Shown here: piece after piece, positions 1 to 8,275 of the stretch
Position numbering within the stretch: position 1 is the stretch's first letter
How the letters are laid out: every line of letters starts with the position of its first letter
NCBI GenBank assembly: GCA_947503715.1
Contig: CANNER010000003.1
Span: 1 to 64,000 of the forward strand
Source: an uncultured Caulobacterales bacterium
GTDB lineage: Bacteria; Pseudomonadota; Alphaproteobacteria; Caulobacterales; Maricaulaceae
DNA: 64,000 nucleotides
Direction: 5' to 3'
Translations under genes and position numbers: made by a program
The notes under the pieces: model-generated
Databases searched by the model: none
What the model was told of the DNA's origin: nothing
What the model saw: only the letters and a program-made list of their open reading frames with translations

Positions 1-85
1 CGACTGGGCGACTGGGCGACTGGGCGACTGGGCGACTGGGCGACTGGGCGACTGGGCGACTGGGCGACTGGGCGACTGGGCGACT
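1..85. repeat. Tandem octamer repeat, unit CGACTGGG
   Basis: Ten perfect copies of the 8-bp unit CGACTGGG are followed by a partial copy (CGACT) at 81-85. The array touches the left edge of the window, so its true length is unknown. It lies downstream of the ompA-type gene and its terminator, outside any gene seen here. Arrays of this kind can change length by replication slippage. Confidence 0.95.
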
Positions 86-111
86 CTATTTTTCACAGCC
101 CCTATGTCCAT

Positions 112-142
112 AAAAAAAAGCCCGGTTCGAAAACCGGGCTTC
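112..142 (-). terminator. Rho-independent terminator of the OmpA-family gene
   Basis: On the minus strand the stem AAGCCCGGTTTT / AACCGGGCTT is followed by eight T residues (A112-A119 on the plus strand). It starts about 25 nt after the stop codon of the OmpA-family gene, the usual place for an intrinsic terminator. Confidence 0.9.
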
Positions 143-165
143 GTAATTTTGGTTTGGCTAAAAGC

Positions 166-1524
166 CTAGTTGGACATCATCGCATCGATGTTGCCGAGTG
201 TCAGAAGAACTTCTGTACGACGGTTCAACTGTTCTTTGACGCCATCACCAGTATCGACGAATGGCTCAGTTTCACCCTTGCCTTCGGACATGATGCGGTT
301 GGCGCTTACACCCTGACGGACAAGCTCTTCCATCGCATCGGATGCGCGGCGCTTGGAAAGGCCGAGGTTGTAGGCTGCAGAACCGGATGTGTCAGTGTGA
401 CCGACAACGCGGATAGCTTCCACGTTACAGAACTGACCGATATCGAGAACACGGTTGATTGTGTTCCGTGTTTCAGCGGACTGACCTTTGTCAAATTCGT
501 AATAGATGATTTCCTGACGGAACTGCTCAGTACAAACGTTCTGAACGACTTCAACCGGGCATTCGTTCAAGTTGTAACGAAGTGAACCATCCCAACATGT
601 GACTGTTTCTTGAATCGGACACGCACCAATTGCGGCTGTCGATCCATCCCAACAGACTTCTGTTGTTGGCTCAACGATTTCAGCAGGACATTGACCTGCA
701 TTGAAGACCATAGATCCATCCCAACACTTATAATCAGGTTTAGGTGGTAGTGGTGTGATTGGAGCAACAGGAGCAGCTGCCGCGCCAAAGCGGTAACGGA
801 AGCCTGAGAGAACTTGGTGAGCACCAACATCTTCAAAGCTGACGCCTGCACCAGCCTGTGAGGACCCGGTTAAGGAGTTTAATTGAGTGGACCCAAAATC
901 AAGATCGGAAGCCTGCATGTAGCGATAGCTTGTATCCCAAGTCAGGTTATCCGTAATGTTGTAGCCCAAACCGGCAAGAAGCTGCCAACCAAGACCTGTA
1001 TCTGTGTCGCTAACGTCACATGAGAAAGCCGAACGGTTAACAGAGCCACCGAAATCACGTGTTGAGTTACAAACGGGATTGCGGACGAGTACGGGACCAT
1101 TGAGGAAATCATGAGCGGAGACGGATGCATCACCACGCACCAAGCCTAGACCTGCACCAACATATGGTTCCCATTTGCCAAAATCTGAGAAGTCATAAAT
1201 AGCATTCAACATCAAAGCATCTGTACGAAGCTTTGCGAATGAGCTCGGCACTTGCTCAACAGCACCAAGTTCAGTGAACATCGTCGTGCCGTCAAGTTCG
1301 ATACGCCAGTTGTCGCCGAAGTCATAGCCAAGAGCCGCATTGAGTGCCAGATCGCCTTCTGATTCGACATCACCCATGATGCCGCCATCAAGTTCAATGT
1401 CCGTATGTTGACCAATACCGGCAGCACCTTTCAAGTACCAACCAGATCCATCCTGAGCGGCAGCGAAAGACGGAGCTGCCATCATGGCTGCTGCGGCTGC
1501 TGCAATAAGAAGCTTCTGCTTCAT
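166..1524 (-). CDS. OmpA-family outer membrane protein with cysteine-containing linker repeats
   Basis: Likely outer membrane protein that ties the outer membrane to peptidoglycan. The 452-residue product has a signal peptide (about residues 1-23, ending near SFAAAQ), an N-terminal eight-strand OmpA-like barrel to about residue 245, a linker, and a C-terminal OmpA/MotB peptidoglycan-binding domain (VGHTDTSG and NRRTEV motifs, from about residue 340). The linker carries three imperfect repeats starting CWDGS, each with a second cysteine 11-13 residues later, and one further cysteine before the OmpA domain. The ATG at 1524 is chosen over an upstream in-frame ATG because GGAGG lies just before it and the signal peptide then begins correctly. 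It is a single gene with its own terminator. Confidence 0.93.
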   Translation of the reverse strand: MKQKLLIAAAAAAMMAAPSFAAAQDGSGWYLKGAAGIGQHTDIELDGGIMGDVESEGDLALNAALGYDFGDNWRIELDGTTMFTELGAVEQVPSSFAKLRTDALMLNAIYDFSDFGKWEPYVGAGLGLVRGDASVSAHDFLNGPVLVRNPVCNSTRDFGGSVNRSAFSCDVSDTDTGLGWQLLAGLGYNITDNLTWDTSYRYMQASDLDFGSTQLNSLTGSSQAGAGVSFEDVGAHQVLSGFRYRFGAAAAPVAPITPLPPKPDYKCWDGSMVFNAGQCPAEIVEPTTEVCWDGSTAAIGACPIQETVTCWDGSLRYNLNECPVEVVQNVCTEQFRQEIIYYEFDKGQSAETRNTINRVLDIGQFCNVEAIRVVGHTDTSGSAAYNLGLSKRRASDAMEELVRQGVSANRIMSEGKGETEPFVDTGDGVKEQLNRRTEVLLTLGNIDAMMSN

Positions 1525-1818
1525 GGGTTTTCCTCCAATAAATGGCTGCGCCATTTTTCTAGTTTAAACTTTGTAAATCCGTATACGGATTCATGAAATT
1601 CCACGAACCCCTACACGGAGTTTCGCCAGATTGCCAAGGGTCAATAAGGCTTTGCGACCGAAAATAAAAGGTTTTTTAGGCAAAGTTGCTTTTTTGCACC
1701 ACTTTTCATCGGCTTCCCGACTTAGCGAACGGCTTGAACCGCCTCACTTCATTTAATAACTAGTCGTTCTACCCTACAAACATACGTGCCGTACAATGGT
1801 TCCAAGATAATCTGGGAA

Positions 1819-1895
1819 TGGTACGCCCTCGCGGATTCGAACCGCGGACATCCTCATTAAAAGTGAGGCGCTCTAACCAACTGAGCTAAGGGCGC
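1819..1895 (-). tRNA. tRNA-Lys (anticodon TTT)
   Basis: The minus strand folds into a full cloverleaf of 77 nt. The acceptor GCGCCCT pairs with AGGGCGT (one G-U pair), the anticodon stem CCTCA/TGAGG encloses the loop CTTTTAA with anticodon TTT, and the T arm is CGCGG-TTCGAAT-CCGCG. The discriminator is A and CCA is encoded in the DNA. Confidence 0.97.
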
Positions 1896-1960
1896 TTACC
1901 AAGTGCGGCGCTATCTAGGGGCGCGCCCTACCCTCGTCAACCCTGAAAAGAGCGACAATT

Positions 1961-3094
1961 TCAGCCTTTCTCAGAGGGCCAGCCTGCACGGAAGCCTCTA
2001 ACGAAAGCCTCAAAGGTACCAGACGCGATTGACGCTCGAATGCGCGCCATCAGGTCTTCAAAATAAGCGATATTATGCCAAGAGAGAATCATCGCCCCCA
2101 AGAGTTCCTTCGACCGAATGAGATGGTGAACATAAGCCTTCGTATAGTCTTGTGAGGCCGGGCACGTGATAGATTCGTCAAGGAGGGACCGATCCTCGGC
2201 AAATTCTGCGCGTTTGATATTATAAGGGCCGCGATCCGTCCAGACTTGGCCATGGCGACCTGAGCGAGTCGGAATTACGCAATCAAACATATCGACCCCG
2301 CGATAGACGGCCTCCACGATATCAATCGGCTTTCCGACCCCCATAAGGTAACGCGGGCGGTCCTTCGGGAGGTGTGGTGTTGTGAAAGAGAGCGTTTCGC
2401 ACATTGCCTCGTGCCCCTCACCCACGGCCAGCCCACCAATCGCGAAACCGCCATATCCCCCCGATGTCGCTTCCGCTATGGAGGCTTCGGCTGACAGTTT
2501 CCGCAAATCTGGGAAGTTTGAGCCCTGAACAATCGCAAATAACGTTTGTGTTTCGCGATCGCCAAAAGCTTCCAGTGAACGCCTCCCCCAACGCAGAGAT
2601 AGTTCCATCGACTTCGCTGCTTTATCATGACTCACGGGGAAGTCCGTACATTCATCCAATTGCATAGAAATGTCGGCGCCAAGCAGGTCTGCCTGAATTT
2701 CAATACTGCGCTCAGGCGAAAGCATGTGTTTTGATCCGTCCAGATGGCTCTGGAAGGTCACGCCCTCCTCTGTCATTTTACGAAGCTTAGAGAGCGACCA
2801 AACCTGAAATCCACCGGAATCAGTCAAGATCGGACCGTCCCATCCGCCGAATTTATGCAAACCACCTAACCGCTTTACGCGCTCTGCACCGGGGCGCAAC
2901 ATCAGGTGATAGGTATTGCCCAGAATTATATCCGCACCCGCCTGGCGGACTTGTTCCATATAAAGCCCTTTAACTGTCCCCGCCGTTCCCACTGGCATAA
3001 AAGCAGGCGTGCGGATGTCACCGCGCGGCGTTTTTAGCACGCCGGTCCGGGCGGCTCCTTCTGTCGCGTGAATATCAAATGGGAACTTTGCCAT
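1961..3094 (-). CDS. tgt: Queuine/preQ1 tRNA-guanine transglycosylase
   Basis: Exchanges guanine-34 for preQ1 in GUN-anticodon tRNAs, a step of queuosine synthesis. The 377-residue TIM-barrel protein has the substrate motif [10 protein letters not shown] (Asp92), the GGLAVGEG loop (220-227) and the nucleophile region MFDCVIPTR (Asp271). The family's zinc site is normally three cysteines and a histidine; aligned with the E. coli enzyme, here only Cys311 and His340 (SWHN) remain, and the other two positions are Ile309 and Ser314. The ATG overlaps the queA stop (TAATG), so the two genes are probably translationally coupled. Function is secure from overall similarity; the altered zinc site is unusual. 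Confidence 0.95.
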   Translation of the reverse strand: MAKFPFDIHATEGAARTGVLKTPRGDIRTPAFMPVGTAGTVKGLYMEQVRQAGADIILGNTYHLMLRPGAERVKRLGGLHKFGGWDGPILTDSGGFQVWSLSKLRKMTEEGVTFQSHLDGSKHMLSPERSIEIQADLLGADISMQLDECTDFPVSHDKAAKSMELSLRWGRRSLEAFGDRETQTLFAIVQGSNFPDLRKLSAEASIAEATSGGYGGFAIGGLAVGEGHEAMCETLSFTTPHLPKDRPRYLMGVGKPIDIVEAVYRGVDMFDCVIPTRSGRHGQVWTDRGPYNIKRAEFAEDRSLLDESITCPASQDYTKAYVHHLIRSKELLGAMILSWHNIAYFEDLMARIRASIASGTFEAFVRGFRAGWPSEKG

Positions 3095-4152
3095 TAGCCC
3101 GCTTTCCAGATCAGGGAAGAGTCGCCGTATGAATAAAAGCGATAACCCGTTTCAATCGCATGGGCATAAGCCGCCTGCATGACCTCACGCCCGGCCAGCG
3201 CACTGACTAACATAAAGAGGGTTGATTTGGGCAAATGAAAATTTGTCATCAATCCGTCGACCGTCTGGAACTGATATCCGGGCGTGATAAAAATATCAGT
3301 ATCGCGGGACTGCGCTTCCAGCGTTCCACTTTGTGACGCGGACTCCAAGGCGCGAAGCGCGGTCGTTCCCACGGCGATAACACGTCGACCGTCGGCCTTC
3401 GCCGCGTTGAGTCGATCTACCGTTTCAGTATCAATCGTGAACCACTCACTGTGCATATCATGGTCGTCCGTATTGTCCGATTTGACGGGTAGAAATGTCC
3501 CCGCCCCTACATGAAGTATAAGTTTTTCGGATTGCACACCTGCAGCTTCAAGCCGTTCGAGCAATTCAGGCGTGAAGTGCAGCCCCGCCGTTGGCGCTGC
3601 AACTGAGCCCGTCTCTTTGGCATAAACGGTTTGATAATCGGCAACATCCTGCCCATCCGGCGCACGTTTGCGGGCGATATAGGGCGGCAAGGGCGGCGCA
3701 CCGCACCGTTCAAACGCGGAAAGCAAAGCGTCATCCGTCGCATTAAACTGAAAACTGACATCACCGCCCTCACGCTTTTCTACGACTACGGCTTTAAGAC
3801 CTTCATCAAAATGCAGAACATCACCGATACGGACGCGTTTGGCGGGACGGACAAAGGCGTCCCACACCCCGAGGCTACGGTCTTTGTGTAAATTGACGGT
3901 CACAGACACATCGCCGCCACCGCCATGTTCGCGGGCGGGACGGATCGCGGTAAAGGCGGCAGGGAAGACTTTCGTCTCATTAAAAACCAAAACATCTCCG
4001 GCACGGAGAACATCCGGCAAATCACGTACAATCCGGTCCGTCAGATCACCAGACACGCCAATATGCAAAAGCCGCGCACTGTCGCGCGGACTTGCAGGCC
4101 GGAGAGCGATAGCGCTCTCCGGCAGGTCGAAATCAAAAAGGGAAACGTCCAT
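3094..4152 (-). CDS. queA: S-adenosylmethionine:tRNA ribosyltransferase-isomerase
   Basis: Transfers and isomerises the ribosyl group of SAM onto preQ1-34 in tRNA to give epoxyqueuosine, the step after Tgt. The 352 residues begin with the typical [14 protein letters not shown] segment and contain [25 protein letters not shown] and the C-terminal [19 protein letters not shown] motif, all hallmarks of QueA. It sits between ppiB (21-nt gap) and tgt (1-nt overlap) on the same strand. The length agrees with the family. Confidence 0.97.
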   Translation of the reverse strand: MDVSLFDFDLPESAIALRPASPRDSARLLHIGVSGDLTDRIVRDLPDVLRAGDVLVFNETKVFPAAFTAIRPAREHGGGGDVSVTVNLHKDRSLGVWDAFVRPAKRVRIGDVLHFDEGLKAVVVEKREGGDVSFQFNATDDALLSAFERCGAPPLPPYIARKRAPDGQDVADYQTVYAKETGSVAAPTAGLHFTPELLERLEAAGVQSEKLILHVGAGTFLPVKSDNTDDHDMHSEWFTIDTETVDRLNAAKADGRRVIAVGTTALRALESASQSGTLEAQSRDTDIFITPGYQFQTVDGLMTNFHLPKSTLFMLVSALAGREVMQAAYAHAIETGYRFYSYGDSSLIWKAG

Positions 4153-4173
4153 GGGGACGAAAGTGCCTGTCGC

Positions 4174-4632
4174 TTAAGCGACAGTCATCTTCACGATTTT
4201 ACCGGGCATGCGGGGCGGCTCACCTTTTGGGAGAGCGTGAACGAGGTTCATGCCGCTCTCGACTTCACCCCAGACGGTGTATTGTCCGTCAAGGAAACCG
4301 GCATCGTCCAAACAGATGAAGAACTGGCTGGAGGCGGAGTTCGGATTTTGCGAGCGCGCCATTGAACAGACACCTTCAATATGCGGGTGCTTGTTAAACT
4401 CGGCTTTGATCTGCTTTTTCGCGCCGCCCATGCCGGTGCCGTTCGGACAACCGCCCTGCGCCATGAAACCGTCAATCACGCGGTGGAATGTGAGCCCGTC
4501 ATAAAAGCCTTCTTTGGCAAGACGTGTGATTTGCTCGACGTGAAGCGGTGCAAGGTCGGGGCGGAGCAGGATTGTGACATCGCCAACTTCGCCTTTATTA
4601 TTGTCGACCGTCATGATGAGTTTTTCAGACAT
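4174..4632 (-). CDS. ppiB: Cytoplasmic cyclophilin-type peptidyl-prolyl isomerase
   Basis: Catalyses cis-trans isomerisation of X-Pro bonds. The 152-residue protein is a bare cyclophilin domain with no signal peptide. The active-site strand TFHRVIDGFMAQGG carries the catalytic Arg together with the Phe and Gln contacts, SQFFICLDD is the conserved core strand, and the tryptophan loop reads YTVWGEV. It follows two exported cyclophilin genes on the same strand and precedes queA, so three cyclophilins stand in a row. Confidence 0.95.
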   Translation of the reverse strand: MSEKLIMTVDNNKGEVGDVTILLRPDLAPLHVEQITRLAKEGFYDGLTFHRVIDGFMAQGGCPNGTGMGGAKKQIKAEFNKHPHIEGVCSMARSQNPNSASSQFFICLDDAGFLDGQYTVWGEVESGMNLVHALPKGEPPRMPGKIVKMTVA

Positions 4633-4699
4633 GAATTTAACCTGTTTCTAGATGTAGGTGTGGAACCGAAGCTCCAAGTTTGATTATGTTGCGGTGCGC

Positions 4700-5593
4700 T
4701 TACAACACTCGCGTCGGAACGGAAAGCTCGCAAATGTCAGGATATGTCCCGTCGGCTTCCTTTTGCATCTCCACCCAATTTGTGAAAGCCGAGCTATCGG
4801 TTTTCAAAACTTGAACGGTTGGACGGTCCCCGCCTTCAAGATCGGCGACCACATCCACTTCGTCCATATAATCCGGCATCCATTCATTACTATCACCAAC
4901 GGCGCCAACAACAGGTTTCTCCAACAGGTCACGTCCCATAACTGTCGTGCCCCAGATGGAATATTCCGTGTCGAGGTGATCGGCCTTGCCCCGCATCAGA
5001 AAAAACTGGCTATTGGCACTATTCGGATCACTCGTCCGCGCCATAGAGGTCACGCCGGGACAATGAAGGCCGAAGGCATTGACCTTATTATCCTTCGTAA
5101 ACATGGCCTGCGCGGTAGGCTGGCTGGCTATTTGAAGAGACTTGTAAAAGCCCACGCCAATCTGACCAGGACCAGCTTTTTGAGTCGTGACTTTCGCAAA
5201 GGGCATGTTTGCTCCGCGACGGAAAGTGAATTCAGCCTCCAAATCCGGAAGCGTTGAATCGCCGGTCCCATCGCCATTCGTCCCGTCGCCCGTCTGGTTC
5301 ATGAATCCTGCAATCACGCGGTGAAAGGGCACATTATCGTAAAACCCTGAGCGCGCGAGGGCTTTGACCTGCGCCACATGCTTCGGGGCAATTTCTGGGA
5401 ACAGCTCAACGGCGATATTGCCGTATTTCGTTTGAATGAGAAGCATATTCTCCGGGTCAACCGTCCGCCATGCCGTTTCAGGAGCCGTAAAAATTGCTGC
5501 ATCTGTGGATTGCGCAGTCGCGTGGTCGGACATCAAAACCGCACCCAAGAGAGCAGAGCCAATCGCAGCGGCGGATAATAATCGAGACATCAT
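4700..5593 (-). CDS. Periplasmic cyclophilin-type peptidyl-prolyl isomerase
   Basis: Probable periplasmic protein-folding isomerase. From the ATG at 5593 (297 aa; GAAGGAAAA just upstream) an N-terminal signal peptide runs to the ATAQ site near residue 27. The cyclophilin domain follows, with PFHRVIAGFMNQTGDG and SQFFLMRGKADHLDTEYS. Compared with PpiB there is an insertion of about 50 residues in mid-domain and a C-terminal extension ending LSVPTRVL. The gene is a tandem paralogue of the next gene upstream, which shares both the insertion and the PTRVL end. The in-frame ATG at 5659 would put 22 extra residues before the signal peptide and is rejected. Confidence 0.9.
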   Translation of the reverse strand: MMSRLLSAAAIGSALLGAVLMSDHATAQSTDAAIFTAPETAWRTVDPENMLLIQTKYGNIAVELFPEIAPKHVAQVKALARSGFYDNVPFHRVIAGFMNQTGDGTNGDGTGDSTLPDLEAEFTFRRGANMPFAKVTTQKAGPGQIGVGFYKSLQIASQPTAQAMFTKDNKVNAFGLHCPGVTSMARTSDPNSANSQFFLMRGKADHLDTEYSIWGTTVMGRDLLEKPVVGAVGDSNEWMPDYMDEVDVVADLEGGDRPTVQVLKTDSSAFTNWVEMQKEADGTYPDICELSVPTRVL

Positions 5594-5719
5594 GATATGT
5601 TTTCCTTCGGTCGGACGATCAGGGACTCTCACCCGCCAGGACGAGAGTATTGGTGTCACTCACCACATAAGCGAATAGATGTGAACACACTCTGACAGAT
5701 GAATAGCGGTACGGACCGT

Positions 5720-6637
5720 TTATAAAACCCGTGTCGGCACTGGCAGATTGCAGATATTAGGATAGGTGCCATCTTCATTTTTCTGGCTTTTTAACCAGTT
5801 GTTAAAAGCCGGACTATCCGTTTTCAGGACCTGCACGACTGGACGTTCATCTTCTTCCATATCGGCCGCAACCTCGACCTCATTCATCCGGTCCGGCACC
5901 CAATCCGGGATTTGACCGATTGTGCCGACAATGGGTTTGTCCAAATGCTCATATCCCATGACTGTATTGCCCCAGATTGTATATTGCGTGTCGAGATGTT
6001 CTGCCTGCGCGCGCATGAGGAAAAACTGGCTATTGGCACTATTCGGATCACTCGTCCGCGCCATGGATGTCACGCCTTTACAATGGAGACCGAACGCATT
6101 GACTTTATTATCTTCCGTCAGGCTCGCCTGAGCTGTGGACTGACTGGCAATGGGTAGCGCCTTGTAAAACCCGATGCCGATTTCACCCTCTCCGACCTGC
6201 TCCGCCGTGATGAGTGTAAAGGGCATATCCGCCCCGCGGCGGAAGGTGAATTCCGCATCAATATTCGGCAAATCCGAATCGCCTGTTCCGTCGCCATTGG
6301 AGCCGTCACCCGTCTGGTTCATAAACCCGTCAATGACGCGGTGAAACGGAACATTGTCATAAAATCCGGACCGCGCCAGCGCTTTGATTTGCGCCACATG
6401 GTTCGGCGCAATTTCGGGATAGAGCTCAATGGCGATATCGCCATATTTCGTATCAATAACGATCATATTTTCCGGATCAACCGTACGCCAAGCCTCGTCC
6501 GGGGCCGTAAAGCCGGTCTCAGATGTCGTCGCAATAGACGTTGGAAGGGTTGCCGGTGTTTCGGGTTTTTCCGCGTTACAGCCCGCAATGAAAAGCGTAG
6601 CTGTCAGAGCGGCAGCCGTTACAAAACGAAGTGTCAT
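5720..6637 (-). CDS. Lipoprotein cyclophilin-type peptidyl-prolyl isomerase
   Basis: Paralogue of the periplasmic isomerase gene just downstream, but membrane-anchored. The signal peptide ends in the lipobox LFIAGC (Cys20), followed by a Pro/Thr-rich tether. The cyclophilin domain has PFHRVIDGFMNQTGDG and SQFFLMRAQAEHLDTQYT and the same insertion and PTRVL terminus as the neighbour. It is 305 residues long. Its ATG overlaps the coaD stop (ATGA), indicating coupled translation. One member of the pair is soluble and one lipidated, so they may act at different sites in the envelope; that is inference. Confidence 0.92.
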   Translation of the reverse strand: MTLRFVTAAALTATLFIAGCNAEKPETPATLPTSIATTSETGFTAPDEAWRTVDPENMIVIDTKYGDIAIELYPEIAPNHVAQIKALARSGFYDNVPFHRVIDGFMNQTGDGSNGDGTGDSDLPNIDAEFTFRRGADMPFTLITAEQVGEGEIGIGFYKALPIASQSTAQASLTEDNKVNAFGLHCKGVTSMARTSDPNSANSQFFLMRAQAEHLDTQYTIWGNTVMGYEHLDKPIVGTIGQIPDWVPDRMNEVEVAADMEEDERPVVQVLKTDSPAFNNWLKSQKNEDGTYPNICNLPVPTRVL

Positions 6638-7125
6638 GTGAATTTATCTTTCAATCTGGCTTCAACTTCGGGTGTGACGAATTGTGAGACGTCCCCACCC
6701 AATCTTGCTATTTCTTTGACCAAACGACTGGCAATCGTTTGATATTGCGGATCGGACATCAGGAATACGGTTTCAATATCCGGGTTCAAACGATCATTCA
6801 TACCGGCCATCTGAAATTCATATTCAAAATCACTCACGGCCCTTAGGCCGCGCACTATCATCGAGGCCCCACAATTTTCAACGAAATGTATCAGCAGGCC
6901 CTCAAAAGGCAGCACATCAACCTCGATACGATCCCGAAAGGGCGCGACGACATGCTCAACCATCTGAACGCGATCATCGAGACCAAAGAGCGGGTTTTTG
7001 GCGCGATTAATGGCCACCCCAATAATGAGCTTATCGCAGAGCCGTGAGGCCCGTTTCATAATATCCAGATGCCCCAGAGTCATGGGATCAAAAGTGCCGG
7101 GATAGAGCGCAATACGTTTTGTCAT
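6634..7125 (-). CDS. coaD: Pantetheine-phosphate adenylyltransferase
   Basis: Fourth step of coenzyme A synthesis: adenylyl transfer from ATP to 4'-phosphopantetheine. The nucleotidyltransferase motif YPGTFDPMTLGH is at residues 8-19, MIVRGLRAVSDFEYEFQMA is the pantetheine/ATP segment, and ASRLVKEIARLGGD is the C-terminal nucleotide motif. The ATG at 7125 gives 163 residues, the normal size; an upstream in-frame ATG would add eight residues before the beta strand. First gene of the coaD-isomerase-queA-tgt series. Confidence 0.96.
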   Translation of the reverse strand: MTKRIALYPGTFDPMTLGHLDIMKRASRLCDKLIIGVAINRAKNPLFGLDDRVQMVEHVVAPFRDRIEVDVLPFEGLLIHFVENCGASMIVRGLRAVSDFEYEFQMAGMNDRLNPDIETVFLMSDPQYQTIASRLVKEIARLGGDVSQFVTPEVEARLKDKFT

Positions 7126-7244
7126 GGCAGGTGTTATAGAGGCTCGCACCCATGTTTCTAGAACTTGTTTGGCACATCTTTTGACTTAGTCGGGAACGTT
7201 GGGCGTGCTCCCGCATTAATTCTGTGAACATTATAGGAGAAAAT

Positions 7245-7529
7245 ATGCCCCGGACACCCAGCACAAAAATTGAAAATGCACTCATCTCGCGTGATAATCA
7301 TGAATTGGCTAAGCGACGCAAAACGCAAGTTACGCTAGGCGTCGTCGCAGGCGCTGCTATCTTGGGCGCGGTTGGATTTGCACTCGCCACGCGTTCAAAC
7401 CGCGATACAGTCGTCCGCTACGTATCGAGACTGGGAGGCCTGCTCCCCGGACAAGACGCACCGTCTTCCACAATGCGGGCGCGCCTCACAGACGTCAGCG
7501 AAAACCTCCGCGATATTTTGAACCGCTAG
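7245..7529 (+). CDS. Small single-pass membrane protein, function unknown
   Basis: A 94-residue product with a basic cytoplasmic N-terminus (ELAKRRKTQ), one hydrophobic segment at about residues 29-50 (VTLGVVAGAAILGAVGFALA) and a polar tail. I recognise no family. AGGAG sits five bases before the ATG at 7245, so this start is preferred to an in-frame GTG at 7224. A terminator hairpin follows the stop immediately, supporting a monocistronic gene. It diverges from coaD. Confidence 0.7.
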   Translation: MPRTPSTKIENALISRDNHELAKRRKTQVTLGVVAGAAILGAVGFALATRSNRDTVVRYVSRLGGLLPGQDAPSSTMRARLTDVSENLRDILNR

Positions 7530-7534
7530 ATGTG

Positions 7535-7560
7535 AGAAGAGCCTCGCCTGAGGCTTTTCT
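7535..7560 (+). terminator. Intrinsic terminator after the small membrane protein gene
   Basis: AGAAGAGCCTC (7535-7545) and GAGGCTTTTCT (7550-7560) form an 11-bp stem with one G-T pair and a 4-nt loop. T-rich sequence follows at 7556-7568. It begins six bases after the stop codon at 7529. The left end of the converging lipoprotein gene (stop at 7559) overlaps it. Confidence 0.75.
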
Positions 7561-8275
7561 ACTCTTTTTCGCCAGATAGGCTCTCGATAAGCTCCCACAT
7601 CTTTTCATCGTCAGAGGACTCGTCGCCCGTCGCGGCTTTGATCTCTTTCTGATGGATGAGACTGCGGTCCCGCAAAAAGTCACAGGCGGTTTCCGTATCT
7701 GCTTCACCTGAACCCGCAAACGTGTACCTAAATTTCAAATACTGACCCGGCTGAACCGTTGAGACCGTCAGGATGGAGAGCTTTCCAGTCCCGACAAAAA
7801 CCGTCGCAGGGTCTTGCCCGATTTGAATATTATTGCCTTCCATATTTGCAAAACCCTTGAGCAAGGCCGCCGCATCCAAAGACGATAATCCACACGTGTC
7901 TGACAGCTCATCATCAATTTCGTAACCCGATTGTTCCATTACCCCGCCAGTATCCCGCATGGAAAATCTGAAATAATCGTCAGTTGAATAATCCGGGAAA
8001 TCGCTCAGATAGACCGTGTATATACGACCATCATCACTGTTATAATTGCAGAAAGCATCGCGACCAGCAGACCCTATCAGCTCCGCCCTGGAGAGAAGAA
8101 GGCCGTCTATTTCTTCAGGACAGATGAAGCCGCGCATATTCTGTTTCATGGTTCCATCCGCAAGCTCGGAAAAGCCGGTATAGATCGTGTCTTCGATCTC
8201 GGAACCACCCCCATCTGTCGTTGCGCAGCCCGCGAATAAAACCACAGACATCAAACTCGCTAAAACACGTTTCAT
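7559..8275 (-). CDS. Lipoprotein of unknown function
   Basis: A 238-residue predicted lipoprotein: short basic N-terminus, hydrophobic stretch and lipobox LFAGC with the acylated cysteine at about residue 17. The mature part is acidic, has four cysteines (FICPEE, FCNYN, DTCGL, ACDF) that could form disulfides, and ends in a charged Asp/Glu/Lys tail. No family is recognised. The ATG at 8275 overlaps the stop of the upstream acylase gene (TGATG), so the two are probably expressed together and may act together in the envelope. Confidence 0.8.
   Translation of the reverse strand: MKRVLASLMSVVLFAGCATTDGGGSEIEDTIYTGFSELADGTMKQNMRGFICPEEIDGLLLSRAELIGSAGRDAFCNYNSDDGRIYTVYLSDFPDYSTDDYFRFSMRDTGGVMEQSGYEIDDELSDTCGLSSLDAAALLKGFANMEGNNIQIGQDPATVFVGTGKLSILTVSTVQPGQYLKFRYTFAGSGEADTETACDFLRDRSLIHQKEIKAATGDESSDDEKMWELIESLSGEKE

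Noticed and set aside
1-85. CRISPR array
   Set aside because: The 8-bp units are contiguous with no spacers.
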